A stretch of DNA of 64,000 nucleotides from Achromobacter spanius (GTDB taxonomy: Bacteria; Pseudomonadota; Gammaproteobacteria; Burkholderiales; Burkholderiaceae_B). The notes beneath the pieces are model-generated. The model was not told the origin of the DNA. It ran no database searches and saw nothing but the letters and a program-made list of their open reading frames with translations. A program made the position numbers and the translations under genes. Location: contig NZ_CP121261.1 of the NCBI RefSeq assembly GCF_029637605.1, positions 6,324,001 through 6,388,000 on the forward strand, in the 5' to 3' direction. This document shows positions 44,057 to 52,808 of the stretch, in pieces; position 1 is the first letter of the stretch, and each line of letters opens with the position of its first letter.

Positions 44057-44392
44057 ATGAAAGCTCGGCATTTCGCAGTTGCAGCATTGGCATATTTTCC
44101 CATAATGGCATCTGCTGCGGACGTGGTATTTGTCAACCAGTCATCCTGGGAAATTCACGAGATCTATTTTTCACCGGCAAAGCAAAAAAGCTGGGGCGAA
44201 GACCACTTGGAATCTGATGTGCTCCAAAAAGGCGATTCTCTTACTTTGACCGGTGTGACACGGGGCAAATGGGATGTTCGTGTTGTAGATGAGGATGGCG
44301 ACGAGTGCGTCCTCGAAGACGTTCAGATCGACGGTGCAGATAAGTGGAAGATTACTGATAAGGAACTTTTAGCGTGCCAAGCGGCAAGCTAG
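44057..44392 (+). CDS. Exported protein, 111 aa (cargo gene)
   Basis: Signal peptide (HFAVAALAYFPIMASAAD) and an exported domain beginning VVFVNQSSWEIHEIYFSPA, with a Cys pair (ECVLED..LLACQ). The NQSSWEIHEIYFSP segment resembles a small periplasmic domain seen in various proteobacterial hypotheticals. Isolated between terminator copies 2 and 3. Function unknown. Confidence 0.65.
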   Translation: MKARHFAVAALAYFPIMASAADVVFVNQSSWEIHEIYFSPAKQKSWGEDHLESDVLQKGDSLTLTGVTRGKWDVRVVDEDGDECVLEDVQIDGADKWKITDKELLACQAAS

Positions 44393-44407
44393 CTGTTTGA
44401 TTAAGTT

Positions 44408-44440
44408 AGCCTGCCAGCGAAAGCAGCGGGCTTTTGCTTT
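44408..44440 (+). terminator. Terminator, copy 3 of a repeated element
   Basis: GCCTGC - cagcgaaagca - GCGGGC then TTTTGCTTTT. Lies directly before the tRNA-like gene. Confidence 0.8.
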
Positions 44441-44441
44441 T

Positions 44442-44561
44442 TGCGCGGTGCCCGAGAGTTGCCGAAAGGCCGGCCAAAGGGTGATGCCGCTAGAGGCTTC
44501 GCAGTGGGGCGCGCACCCGATACTGAGGAGTCCCTGGGTTCGAATCCCAGCCGCGCAACCA
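44442..44561 (+). tRNA. Oversized (120 nt) class II tRNA candidate, Tyr-like, CUA in anticodon loop
   Basis: Acceptor TGCGCGG (44442-44448) pairs perfectly with CCGCGCA (44551-44557), then A and encoded CCA. T-arm CTGGG-TTCGAAT-CCCAG is perfect. After the acceptor comes TG-CCCGAG..CGGCCAAAGGG, which equals the D-arm of tRNA-Tyr except for a 14-nt insertion in the loop containing GCC-GAAA-GGC. An imperfect anticodon stem (GATGC/GCTTC) encloses CGCTAGAG, placing CTA in the loop but with G, not T, before it. A variable hairpin CAGTG-GGG..CCC-GA-TACTG follows. It abuts tRNA-Gly. Could be a functional odd tRNA, an amber-suppressor relic or a pseudogene. Confidence 0.5.
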
Positions 44562-44635
44562 GCGGGCTTGGCCGAATGGTCAGGCTGCGGCCTTCCACGC
44601 CGCTCACGCGGGTTCGATTCCCGCAGCCCGCTCCA
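44562..44635 (+). tRNA. tRNA-Gly(TCC)
   Basis: 74 nt with CCA. Acceptor GCGGGCT/AGCCCGC, D-arm GCCGAATGGTCAGGC, anticodon stem GCGGC/GCCGC around CTTCCAC giving TCC, T-arm GCGGG-TTCGATT-CCCGC. Starts on the base after the CCA of the previous tRNA candidate, so processing must separate them. Phage-borne. Confidence 0.93.
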
Positions 44636-44879
44636 GATTGCTGTCCCCGGGCGTTGTGAGGCGGCATGCAACGGCGAGTAGCGTTGTACCGTCCGCTAAC
44701 TGGTAGTAGTTCTCGCCCATCCAGGATACGGCGCTTCCGTCCTGCAAGCAGCAATAGAAGAATGCCTGCTCGCCATCATCGCATGGGAGCGATCGGCATC
44801 GACGCTCGATAACAAAGGTGGTGCCGTCTGGGCTTACCGCAATCAACACCGTAGGACGCTTTGTGTAGACCGTTTGCAT
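44604..44879 (-). CDS. Hypothetical protein, 91 aa
   Basis: Mixed-composition protein (RPTVLIAVSPDGTTFVIERR; DGEQAFFYCCLQDGSAVSW) with GGAGTCGCGCC before the ATG. Its last 11 codons run through the antisense of tRNA-Gly, so the 3' end may be a by-product of tRNA acquisition. No family recognised. Confidence 0.45.
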   Translation of the reverse strand: MQTVYTKRPTVLIAVSPDGTTFVIERRCRSLPCDDGEQAFFYCCLQDGSAVSWMGENYYQLADGTTLLAVACRLTTPGDSNLERAAGIEPA

Positions 44880-45061
44880 GGCGCGACTCCATTGACGTGG
44901 CTTGCCGAGTTCAGCGCCTTGATTGGGACACTATCCAGCCGGTGGGTCAATACACCTTTAGCCCACATCCATCGTCACAGCGGGGCGGCAGCAAGGGCAA
45001 TCCCTGTTTCATGCAAAATTCCGCGAGGAACTTTGCGTTTCTCGCTGCCATCGCAAGACCC

Positions 45062-45502
45062 TTATTGATCCTGCCGACTGCTCGCTGCCGCGCCTTTTAA
45101 AAGCGCGGTCATATTTGTGGTCTTGACTTGGATGACGGGGCCTGGCGCCGTTGAGTACCGAATGTCTACCCAGTTGCACTCAGCGATACGACGGAAATGG
45201 TCTTCAATGGTTGCCAGTTCGACGTCGATGCCCACGGTTACGAGCACCCACAAAGAGGTGCCGCCTCGCGCGGGCAGGTCTTCTAAGGCCAAGGCGAACA
45301 GGAGCGCCGCCGTATCCGCTCCCAAGTCTTGATGCGCGACAAGGAACACTTGGATCAACGGATTTGAAGTTGGCTCCCAGCCCCCAAAATTCTCTTCAAG
45401 GGAAATGCCCTCTGGACATCTGGAACAAATGCCGTTGACCGTCTCTAGGTCTCCAATTACTTCCACCAGAAATTTTGTTGTGCGAGGGGCGGCGTGGCCC
45501 AT
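45062..45502 (-). CDS. Hypothetical protein, 146 aa
   Basis: Soluble alpha/beta protein (TTKFLVEVIGDLETVNGICS; LPARGGTSLWVLVTVGIDVE) starting MGHAAPR. CTGGAGCCACAGCTC precedes this ATG; a longer GTG frame adds 16 residues. Lies in the cargo region on the leftward strand. No domain recognised. Confidence 0.5.
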   Translation of the reverse strand: MGHAAPRTTKFLVEVIGDLETVNGICSRCPEGISLEENFGGWEPTSNPLIQVFLVAHQDLGADTAALLFALALEDLPARGGTSLWVLVTVGIDVELATIEDHFRRIAECNWVDIRYSTAPGPVIQVKTTNMTALLKGAAASSRQDQ

Positions 45503-45870
45503 GAGCTGTGGCTCCAGTTCGTAGCGGCGGGGTATTCGGAATGCAAGCACTGCGGTTGCCTTCAGGTGTCGTGATCGGCTGATGACCTCAGTTTATCGGC
45601 CGAGTGTATATCAGCGCGAGTCAAGAACCCTCGGTTGATTTGGCCAAGCGCACAGCCGGGCGAGGACCCGATGCCCTCTGCCTACTTCTCATACAACAAA
45701 GCCCCGAGACGGAGTTCCGTTCGGGGCTTTTGCATTACAGCTATAGAAGACGGCGACAGCCGGAGAATCGCGAGTTCCCCAGCTGACAGCCGAAACACGG
45801 AGTGAGCCGTGATCGACCCAAGGCCGTCCCACCTGTACAGGCGGCGGTCAGTTTACATGGACGTTCACAA
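45503..45870 (+). terminator. Intergenic region with a strong terminator at 45698-45733
   Basis: No credible gene in 368 bases. The hairpin AAAGCCCCGA..ACGGA-GT-TCCGT..TCGGGGCTTT with TTG has about 15 pairs and would stop rightward transcription before the methylase gene. Confidence 0.7.
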
Positions 45871-46641
45871 GTGGCAAAACCGATCATTCCCTGGCTGGGT
45901 GGCAAGCGCCGCCTGGCTGACAAGATTCTTCCCTTTTTCCCGAAACATTCCTGCTACGTCGAACCCTTCGCCGGGGGCGCGGCCCTGCTGTTCGCCAGGC
46001 CCGAGCCGGCCAAGGTTGAGGTTCTTAACGATATCAACGGCGACCTGGTCAACCTGTACCGCGTGGTGCAGCATCACCTAGAAGAGTTCGTGCGTCAGTT
46101 CAAATGGGCACTGTCCAGCCGGCAGATGTTTAAGTGGCAGAAAGAGACCCGGCCCGAAACGCTGACCGACATTCAGCGGGCGGCACGGTTCTATTACCTC
46201 ATGCAGAACTGCTTCAGCGGCAAGCTGGAGGGCATGACGTTCGGCACGGCGACGACTTCCCCGCCAGGTCTGAACCTGCTGCGCTTGGAAGAAACACTGT
46301 CAGCGTCGCATTTGCGCCTCGCGCGCATCTTCATCGAGCATTTGCCGTGGCTGGATTGCGTGAAGCGATACGACCGGCCGCACACGCTCTTCTATATGGA
46401 TCCGCCTTATTGGGCCACCGCAGGCTACGGCGTCGAGTTCGGGCTTGAGCAATATGCCGCGATGGCGGACATCATGCGGGCGATGAAAGGCCGAGCGCTA
46501 GTCAGCGTCAACGATCATCCGGAAATGCGGAAAGCGTTCGCCGGGTTTCCCATGCACGTCCTGGACATCCGGTACACGGTGGCCGGGGGCGCTGGCGTGC
46601 CCAGGCGCGAACTTCTGATTCAGAGTTGGTCGGGCCAGTAG
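45871..46641 (+). CDS. Dam-type DNA N6-adenine methyltransferase (D12 class)
   Basis: 256 aa from a GTG at VAKPIIPWLGGKRRL, the family's usual start; a second GTG lies 23 codons upstream. SAM-binding motif I is PFAGGAALLF and the catalytic motif IV is DPPYW, giving the alpha-class D12 order. ND..NGDLVNLYR and NDHPEMRKAF fit phage Dam-like enzymes. Target probably GATC-like but unproven. Likely protects phage DNA or alters host regulation. Confidence 0.88.
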   Translation: MAKPIIPWLGGKRRLADKILPFFPKHSCYVEPFAGGAALLFARPEPAKVEVLNDINGDLVNLYRVVQHHLEEFVRQFKWALSSRQMFKWQKETRPETLTDIQRAARFYYLMQNCFSGKLEGMTFGTATTSPPGLNLLRLEETLSASHLRLARIFIEHLPWLDCVKRYDRPHTLFYMDPPYWATAGYGVEFGLEQYAAMADIMRAMKGRALVSVNDHPEMRKAFAGFPMHVLDIRYTVAGGAGVPRRELLIQSWSGQ

Positions 46642-46675
46642 CTGGTGGGGGCAGACTTTAGCTGCCGATGCGCCT

Positions 46676-47413
46676 TCAGGTGGAATCGGGTTTTCCTGTA
46701 ATACACGCTTGAATTTCCGCAAGGTGCGCAGGCTTGGCAAGCCAGGCGTCTACGCCTGCCGGTAACGATCCAAAGTTTAATCTTGGAACGGTGCCGCTGA
46801 ATACGATGATGCGGGGTTCCCGGCCCGGGCATAGCCTCTTTAGTTCTGGCGCCAAGTCAAGGCCCGACTCGCCACGGAGATCGACATCAAGAAGAATTGC
46901 ATCGGGCGCAAAGTCGGCAACCGCGCGTAGTGCAGCGTCACCGTTGCTGGCGACCTGGACGGTGACGTCGCCATCCACCATCAAGCATTCGGCTGTCAGC
47001 TCGGCGGTGTCCGAATCATCGTCAACGATAAGTACGCGCATAGACCACCTCGATTCGGCAACAGTAGCGGCCAAGCGGCGGCCCAATTCTCGAAACGCAG
47101 CCTCCATCGCTTTGAGCTTTGAACTGTGCGCCAGATCCAGAAGGCGGTCAACTGGGTTGTGGATGCCGAGTCGTCGCGCCAGTTCGGTTTTTAGCACGCC
47201 TTGACGCACCATCTCGTTTGACAGAAAGACCTTCGCGGTAGGCAGCGCGCCGAGCGTCACGCTGCTGGCGCCCACGGCTTCAAGCCCTTCTGATGCGTCG
47301 GCTTGTAGATCGTGCTCGCCTTCGCTTACGGATGCGCCTTCCGGCAAGTCCGGATACTGAATCAGGTTCGTGCCGTTCGTGTCCGACGTTAGGGTGTAGC
47401 AGTAGATCAACAT
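46676..47413 (-). CDS. HicB-like antitoxin fused to a response-regulator receiver domain
   Basis: 245 aa in one frame. Residues 1-115 match HicB antitoxins: LIYCYTLTSDTNGTNLIQYPD strand region with PDLPEGASVSEGEHDLQADA, then a DNA-binding C-terminal part (LKTELARRLGIHNPVDRLLD). Residues 125-240 are a complete receiver domain: acidic pocket DDD at 131-133, phosphoacceptor Asp in ILLDVDLRG (about 176), S/T in VFSGT and Lys in LAKPA. No hicA toxin gene is adjacent. Met125 has GAGG six bases upstream, so the receiver could also be made alone. GAGGACACACC precedes the main ATG. Confidence 0.8.
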   Translation of the reverse strand: MLIYCYTLTSDTNGTNLIQYPDLPEGASVSEGEHDLQADASEGLEAVGASSVTLGALPTAKVFLSNEMVRQGVLKTELARRLGIHNPVDRLLDLAHSSKLKAMEAAFRELGRRLAATVAESRWSMRVLIVDDDSDTAELTAECLMVDGDVTVQVASNGDAALRAVADFAPDAILLDVDLRGESGLDLAPELKRLCPGREPRIIVFSGTVPRLNFGSLPAGVDAWLAKPAHLAEIQACITGKPDST

Positions 47414-47683
47414 GGTGTGTCCTCTGTGATCGGGTGCGTGCATTTCGCTTCGAACCTGGATGCAGATCGACGGCATCTGAGGGGGAAAACGCCGGGGGCC
47501 CCTGGAGAAATCCGTGCCGTAAGGGTAATTCGAACCCCGGACGCTCGCTAGTTATGAGGTGCGCTAGGGGGGGTAATAATAATTTTGGCTCAAGGTTCAA
47601 TAAAAACAACGGGTTAGCCTCTGATGGCCCGTTATCGACGCCCTTCCTTCTCTGGGGAGGGGGGTTATATCTGAGGGGTCGCC
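47414..47683. other. Region before the packaging genes, candidate cos/late-promoter area
   Basis: About 270 bases without a convincing gene. It holds short G and C runs, AACGGG..CCCGTT pairing near 47608-47634 and an A/T-rich patch around 47575-47605. In cos phages the cohesive-end site normally lies just upstream of the small terminase; I cannot define it here. Confidence 0.35.
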
Positions 47684-48469
47684 ATGTTGAAGTTCACGTC
47701 CACGCTCCGCGCTGGCGCGGACTACTACGCCGCGGCGAAGCGGCAATTGCCATTTGCGACTGCGGTGGCTCTCAACAAAACGGCTCAAGCGGTTCGCGAG
47801 GCACTGGTGGAGCAGAGCCGCCAGGTCTTTGATAGGCCCACGCCGTACACGCTCAACGCGCTGCGGGTCAGCCGCGCGACAAAAGAGAACCTGTCGGCCA
47901 GGATCGATTACCGCGATGCCACGGCGAAGGGAATCGGCGCCGACAGGTATCTCTCGCCGCAGGTGCTGGGCGGGGCGCGCCGTCACAAGCGCTCGGAGCG
48001 GGCTTTGCAACGATCTGGGCTTCCGGCCGGCAGCTTCCTCATGCCGGCGGCCGGCGCTGAACTCGACGCCTACGGAAATATGTCGCGCGGTCAGATCGTC
48101 CGCCTGCTGTCGTACTTCGAGGCCTTCGGGGAGCAGGGCTATCGCGCGAACTCGAGTGCCAAATCCCGCGCACGCATTGCGCAGGTGTCGGCCTCGAAAG
48201 AGGGCTATCGCAAGATCAACGGCGTGCAGTACTTCATTTCCCGCGGCAAGGGGTCCATGAGCGGCAATCGCCGCCAGCACTTGCCGGCTGGCGTTTGGCG
48301 CAAGACTGGTACGCACGGCGCGGATGTAAAGCCGGTGCTGTTGGCTATCGACCAGCCGACGTACACGCCGCGCTTGCCGTTCTATGAGACGGCCACCGAG
48401 GTCTATGGCGAGCGGTTTGACGCTGAGTTTTCAACGGCATGGGACGCCGCCTTGGCGACCGCAAGATGA
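47684..48469 (+). CDS. Phage protein upstream of terminase, possibly minor-tail Z-like
   Basis: 261 aa. Basic, with AVALNKTAQAVREALVEQSR and RPTPYTLNALRVSRATKENL, a layout that recalls lambda gpZ-type minor tail proteins (a helical ALNK..AREAL start). Position before the terminase is unusual for gpZ, so the function is uncertain. Overlaps the small terminase gene by 4 bases (ATGA). Confidence 0.55.
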   Translation: MLKFTSTLRAGADYYAAAKRQLPFATAVALNKTAQAVREALVEQSRQVFDRPTPYTLNALRVSRATKENLSARIDYRDATAKGIGADRYLSPQVLGGARRHKRSERALQRSGLPAGSFLMPAAGAELDAYGNMSRGQIVRLLSYFEAFGEQGYRANSSAKSRARIAQVSASKEGYRKINGVQYFISRGKGSMSGNRRQHLPAGVWRKTGTHGADVKPVLLAIDQPTYTPRLPFYETATEVYGERFDAEFSTAWDAALATAR

Positions 48470-48960
48470 TTGACCCGGACAAGAAGACAACGCAGGCGCG
48501 CTTCGCGCAACTGGTGGGTGTCACGCAGCCCGTGATCAGTGGCTTGCTGATGCGCGGGGTGATGACCGCGGGCGATACGCTCGGAAACTGGCTGCTGGCC
48601 TATTGCGGGAACCTGCGGGACACCGCTGCCGGGCGCAACCAAGACCCTGACGCACCCGGTCTTGATCCGGCGGCAGAAAAGGCACGACTGAATGCGGCTC
48701 AGGCTGACAAGGTGGAAATGGAAAATGCCGTCACGCGGGGCGAGCTTGCCCCGGTCAGCGTGCTCGAGGATGTGTTGGTGCGCGCTGGCACGAAGGTGGC
48801 CGCCACTCTAGACGCCATCCCGGCAATCCTGAAACGCCGGTTGCCCAATCTGACGGATGCGGATCTGACGATCTTGCGACGAGAAGTAGCCAAGGCGCGC
48901 AATGCCGTTGCGGCTCTGTCCTTGGAGGATATCGAAGCGGACGAAGACCATGAGGACTAG
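48466..48960 (+). CDS. Terminase small subunit (Nu1/DUF1441-like)
   Basis: 164 aa. N-terminal HTH (TQARFAQLVGVTQPVISGLL) that should recognise the packaging site, then a helical region (AAEKARLNAAQADKVEMENA) and an acidic C-terminus (EDIEADEDHED) suited to bind the large subunit. It precedes the large terminase by 2 bases. Confidence 0.85.
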   Translation: MIDPDKKTTQARFAQLVGVTQPVISGLLMRGVMTAGDTLGNWLLAYCGNLRDTAAGRNQDPDAPGLDPAAEKARLNAAQADKVEMENAVTRGELAPVSVLEDVLVRAGTKVAATLDAIPAILKRRLPNLTDADLTILRREVAKARNAVAALSLEDIEADEDHED

Positions 48961-48962
48961 GG

Positions 48963-51029
48963 ATGCTCGTAGAAGACAATCGCGCGGCGGTCGCTCGCGC
49001 GCTTCGACGCGGGCTTGCCTCCTTTGGCGCGCCGGAGCCGATGACGCTGCGGGAATGGGCGGAGCGCCACTTTTATCTGTCGGCGGAATCGTCGTATGTC
49101 GAGCAGCGGTGGGAGGCTTGGCCTTTCCAGCGCGCGATCCTGGCCTGCATCGGTAGCGATGATGTCCACGAAGTAGACGTCATCAAGTCGGCTCGGGTCG
49201 GATACACAAAAATCGTCTTGGCGGCGCTCGGGTACTTCGCCGAACACCGTCGCCGCAACCAAGCGCTATGGCAGCCGACTGACAGCGCCCGGGACGAGTT
49301 CGTCAAAACGGAATTGGAACCGATGCTGCGGGACGTGACCGCCATGCATCCGATTTTTCCGGCCCGGCTGGCGCGCCACAAAGACAACACGCTGCTGGTG
49401 AAGAAATTTCGCGGCAGCGTCCTGCACCTGCGCGGGGGCCGGTCCGGCGACAACTATCGGCGCCTGTCAATCAGCGTTGCCGTGCTGGACGAGTTCAGCT
49501 CGTTTGATTCGAACATCGACGGTGAAGGCGACCCCGGTCAGCTGGCGAGCAAGCGCCTTGAGGGCGCCACCTTTCCCAAGCTGGTGATCGGGTCCACGCC
49601 GAAGCTCAAAGAGACCTGCCTGATGGACAAGCGCGCGGCCGGCGCGGATGCGCGCTACGACTATCACATAGCCTGCCCACACTGCGGAGAGCATCACGCA
49701 TTGACCTGGGGCGGGAAGGACGAACCCCACGGATTCAAATGGTTGAATGGAGACCCTGAGACGGTCCGCCACTTGTGTCCGCATTGTGGGGTGTTGACGA
49801 CTCAGGGCGAGCACTTGGCCGCGGCGGAGGATGGATTCTGGAACGGCACGGACGGAACGACGATTGATCGTGACGGAATTTTCCGCAATGCGGCCGGCGA
49901 TATCGTCCCGGCTCACAAGCGGGTCGCCTTTCAAGTCTGGACCGCTTACAGCCCGATGGTGAGCTGGTCGAAGCTGGTGCGCGAGTTTCAGGACGCCTAT
50001 GCCAAGGCGCAACAGGGCGACGACGAGCCGCTAAAGACGTTCTGGAACACGACGCTGGGCCAGGCTTGGGAAGGCGAAATCGAGAAAATCGAGGCCGACG
50101 AACTCAAGCGGCGCGCGGAGATCGAGGCGTACCGACTGCCGGGGCAGCGCGACAACATGGTGCCCATGGGCTGCACCTTGTTGCTGGCAGGTTGCGACAC
50201 GCAGGGCAACCGGGTCGAAGTCGGCGTCTGGGGGTTTGGGCGCGGCCAGGAAATGTGGACGATCGATCACCAGATTTTTCACGGCAACCCAGCCGAGGAT
50301 GAGGTCTGGGTCAGCGTAGCGGAATACCTGTTCGAGCGCCGCTTCCAGCATGAGGGCGGCCAGCAGATGAGCATTTATGCATCCGCCATCGACTCCGGTG
50401 GCCACCATTCGAATGCCGTTTATGACTTCGCGCGACGCTACAAGGCGCGCCGGGTGTTCGCAGTACGTGGGCGACCCTTCGGGGAGAAGGCAATCAAGGA
50501 TGGCGCCGGCCAGGTAGATATTGACTGGCGTGGCAAGCGTTTGAAGAAGGGCGTCATCCTCTGGCACGTCGGCACGAACCTAGCCAAAGACCTGCTGCAT
50601 AGCCGCTTGGCTATCGAGTCGCCGGGGGCGGGCTATGTCCACTTGTCGGCGGATCTGTCAGAAGAGTGGTTTAGACAGTTCTCGGGCGAGGTGCGGGTGG
50701 CGCGCAAGACTGCTACCGGGGTTCGCACGCTCTGGACGGCGATTCGAAAGCGCGTGGAAACGTGGGACTGCGCCGTCTACGCCCTCTGGGTTGCTGAGCA
50801 CCTGGGCCTTTCTCGCAAGACCGTCGCCTGGTGGGACGCGATGGCGGCCAAGCTGGATGCGTTGCCGCCACCCGCCGAGCATGACGACGAAGCGGCGCAA
50901 TCAACTGTGCCGCAGCCAGTTAAGCCAGTTCGTGCGGTGCCAGTTTCGCCCGCATCGGCCCCTAGGACGCCAGCGCGCCCAGCCCGTCGCCGTGCTGCGC
51001 CCTCAAGCTATTTGAAGGGTCGGAGGTAA
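48963..51029 (+). CDS. Terminase large subunit, lambda gpA type
   Basis: 688 aa ATPase/nuclease that packages DNA. KSARVGYTKIVLAALGYFAE is the Walker-A-like region, VLDEFSSFD the Walker B/DEAD-like segment, and two CPHCG pairs (CPHCGEHHALTWGG; CPHCGVLTT) mark the GpA zinc-like region. The C-terminal nuclease region contains YASAIDSGGHHSNAVYDFAR and RVFAVRGRPFGEKA. The Ala/Pro-rich tail ends YLKGRR. Confidence 0.95.
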   Translation: MLVEDNRAAVARALRRGLASFGAPEPMTLREWAERHFYLSAESSYVEQRWEAWPFQRAILACIGSDDVHEVDVIKSARVGYTKIVLAALGYFAEHRRRNQALWQPTDSARDEFVKTELEPMLRDVTAMHPIFPARLARHKDNTLLVKKFRGSVLHLRGGRSGDNYRRLSISVAVLDEFSSFDSNIDGEGDPGQLASKRLEGATFPKLVIGSTPKLKETCLMDKRAAGADARYDYHIACPHCGEHHALTWGGKDEPHGFKWLNGDPETVRHLCPHCGVLTTQGEHLAAAEDGFWNGTDGTTIDRDGIFRNAAGDIVPAHKRVAFQVWTAYSPMVSWSKLVREFQDAYAKAQQGDDEPLKTFWNTTLGQAWEGEIEKIEADELKRRAEIEAYRLPGQRDNMVPMGCTLLLAGCDTQGNRVEVGVWGFGRGQEMWTIDHQIFHGNPAEDEVWVSVAEYLFERRFQHEGGQQMSIYASAIDSGGHHSNAVYDFARRYKARRVFAVRGRPFGEKAIKDGAGQVDIDWRGKRLKKGVILWHVGTNLAKDLLHSRLAIESPGAGYVHLSADLSEEWFRQFSGEVRVARKTATGVRTLWTAIRKRVETWDCAVYALWVAEHLGLSRKTVAWWDAMAAKLDALPPPAEHDDEAAQSTVPQPVKPVRAVPVSPASAPRTPARPARRRAAPSSYLKGRR

Positions 51030-51074
51030 GGCGGGCGCCTACCAGCAACCAAATCAAAGAAATAGGACAGGTCC

Positions 51075-51281
51075 ATGGCATACACCCAGGCCGATCTAGA
51101 GAAGTTGGACCGCGCTATCGCCGGCAGCCAGTTGGAAGTCCAGTACGACGGCAAGCGCGTTCGCTTCCGAAGCATGGACGAACTCATGCAGGCGCGTGTG
51201 CATGTGTCCCGCGAACTCAACAAGGGCAAGCGGCAATCGCGCCAGTTTCGCGTGCGTAGTGCGGGGAAGGGGTTGCGATGA
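51075..51281 (+). CDS. Head-tail joining protein, gpW-like
   Basis: 68 aa. AYTQADLEKLDRAIAGSQLEVQYDGKRVRFRSMDEL is the gpW pattern. Sits between terminase and portal as in lambda. Overlaps the portal start by 4 bases. Confidence 0.9.
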   Translation: MAYTQADLEKLDRAIAGSQLEVQYDGKRVRFRSMDELMQARVHVSRELNKGKRQSRQFRVRSAGKGLR

Positions 51282-52797
51282 AATACACCAGAAATCGGCG
51301 CTCTGGCCTGTTACTGCCGCAGCGCTTGAGTGCGCAGATGAGTTCCAGCTACGAAAGCGGCAGTGCCACCGGAAGCCGGGCGCGCAACTGGAATCCTTCC
51401 AGTGCCGGCCCAAATGCATCGGTGGCCCAGGGCCTGGGTTTACAGCGTCGGCGCGCACGGGATGCCGTGCGAAACGATCCCTGGGCTACCACTGCCGTGA
51501 CCCGTTGGACGAGCAACGTTATAGGCACGGGAATTCAGCCATACCCGCAGCACCCGGATAAGGAGGTTCGGCGGCTTCTGAAGGAATTGTGGGCGGACTG
51601 GTGCCCTGAGGCTGACGCAGACGGACGGCTCGATTTCTACGGTATGCAGGCTCTGGCGGCCCGCTCAATCTTCACTGACGGCGAGTCATTGTGTCGCTTT
51701 CGGCACCGCCGACCGCAGGATGGCCTCACGGTGCCTCTACAGCTTCAATTACTGGAGGGCGATCAGCTACCCGTCGAGCGCACCTATTCGCTTCCAAACG
51801 GAGGCGAGGTCGTGAATGGTGTCGAGTTCGATGCGATTGGGCGGCGGGTGTCATATCACCTGTGGCGGCGCCATCCGGGAGAGTTTGGCCGCCCTGCAAC
51901 CGGACAAGATCTTGTGCCTGTACAGGCAGACCAGGTCGTGCATGCGTTCCCAGTCCTGCGCCCTGGGCAGGTGCGGGGCGTGACGTCATTGGCGTCTGTT
52001 TTGCTGCGGCTGAAGTCCATCGACAGCTTGGACGACGCTGTGATGTACAGGCAGGAAGTGTCAAACCTGTTTGCCGGATTTATCACCCGGCCAGATCCTG
52101 ATGAGGATCAGAACAACCCCCTGACCAATCGGCCTGAAGACTATGTACAGGATGACGACGGCATTCCGCTAGTTTCGATGGAGCCGGGCACCATGCAAAC
52201 CCTTGCTCCGGGGGAGGAAGTGACGTTTTCGGCCCCCCGGATGCGGGAAGCAATTACGAAGGATTCATGCGGCATCAGTTGATGGCGGCATTCGCGTCTG
52301 TCGGTATTCCCTACGAGATTGCGACGGGTGACCTTCGGGGTGTCAGCGACCGCGCATTGCGGGTAGTCGTCAACGAATTCCACCGCCTTGTCGAGCAACA
52401 CCAGTGGCACTGCATCATCCATCAGTTTTGCCGCCCCGTTTGGGCCGCGTGGATTGATGCTTTGGCGCTGTCCGGCACGATCCCGATGCCGGACTACCAC
52501 CGCCGCCGCAGAGATTGGCTGCGCGTCCTCTGGGTGCCTCAGGGCTGGCCGTACTTCAACCCAGTGCAAGACATTCAGGCCAAGAAGGATCAGGTCCGCG
52601 CGGGCTTTGCCAGCAGAGCGTCAGTCATCTTGGGGCAGGGCGATGACCCTGACCAGGTCAATGCCGAGATTCAGGCGGACAACGCTACTGCGGACGCGGC
52701 TGGTCTGGTCTTCGATAGCGACCCGCGCCATACGACCGCCGCCGGCAAGGCGGCAGGGCTTGATGGGGGCGGCAGTCCCGATCCCCTCAATCAATGA
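51278..52797 (+). pseudogene. Portal protein, lambda gpB type, with apparent single-base frameshift
   Basis: The portal forms the dodecameric DNA channel at the capsid vertex. The first frame gives 334 aa to PGEEVTFSAPRMREAITKDS and stops; the second resumes in another frame with EGFMRHQLMAAFASVGIPYE and runs 176 aa to the end. If the run of six C at 52233-52238 had seven, the join would read SAPPDAGSNYEGFMRHQL and the protein would be about 506 aa, near lambda gpB length. So one C is probably missing. Assembly error is as likely as a real defect; if real the prophage cannot make heads. Confidence 0.85.
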
Positions 52798-52808
52798 ACG
52801 GAGCCAAT

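Noticed and set aside
47515..47580. tRNA-like sequence with CTCATAA and TTCGAAT on the leftward strand
   Set aside because: No matching acceptor stem, no D-arm, and the T-stem has mismatches; it is at best a degraded fragment.
47280..47609. Possible hicA toxin upstream of the HicB fusion
   Set aside because: The only frame there lacks the HicA motif (short basic protein with GSHHHF-type segment) and any ribosome site.
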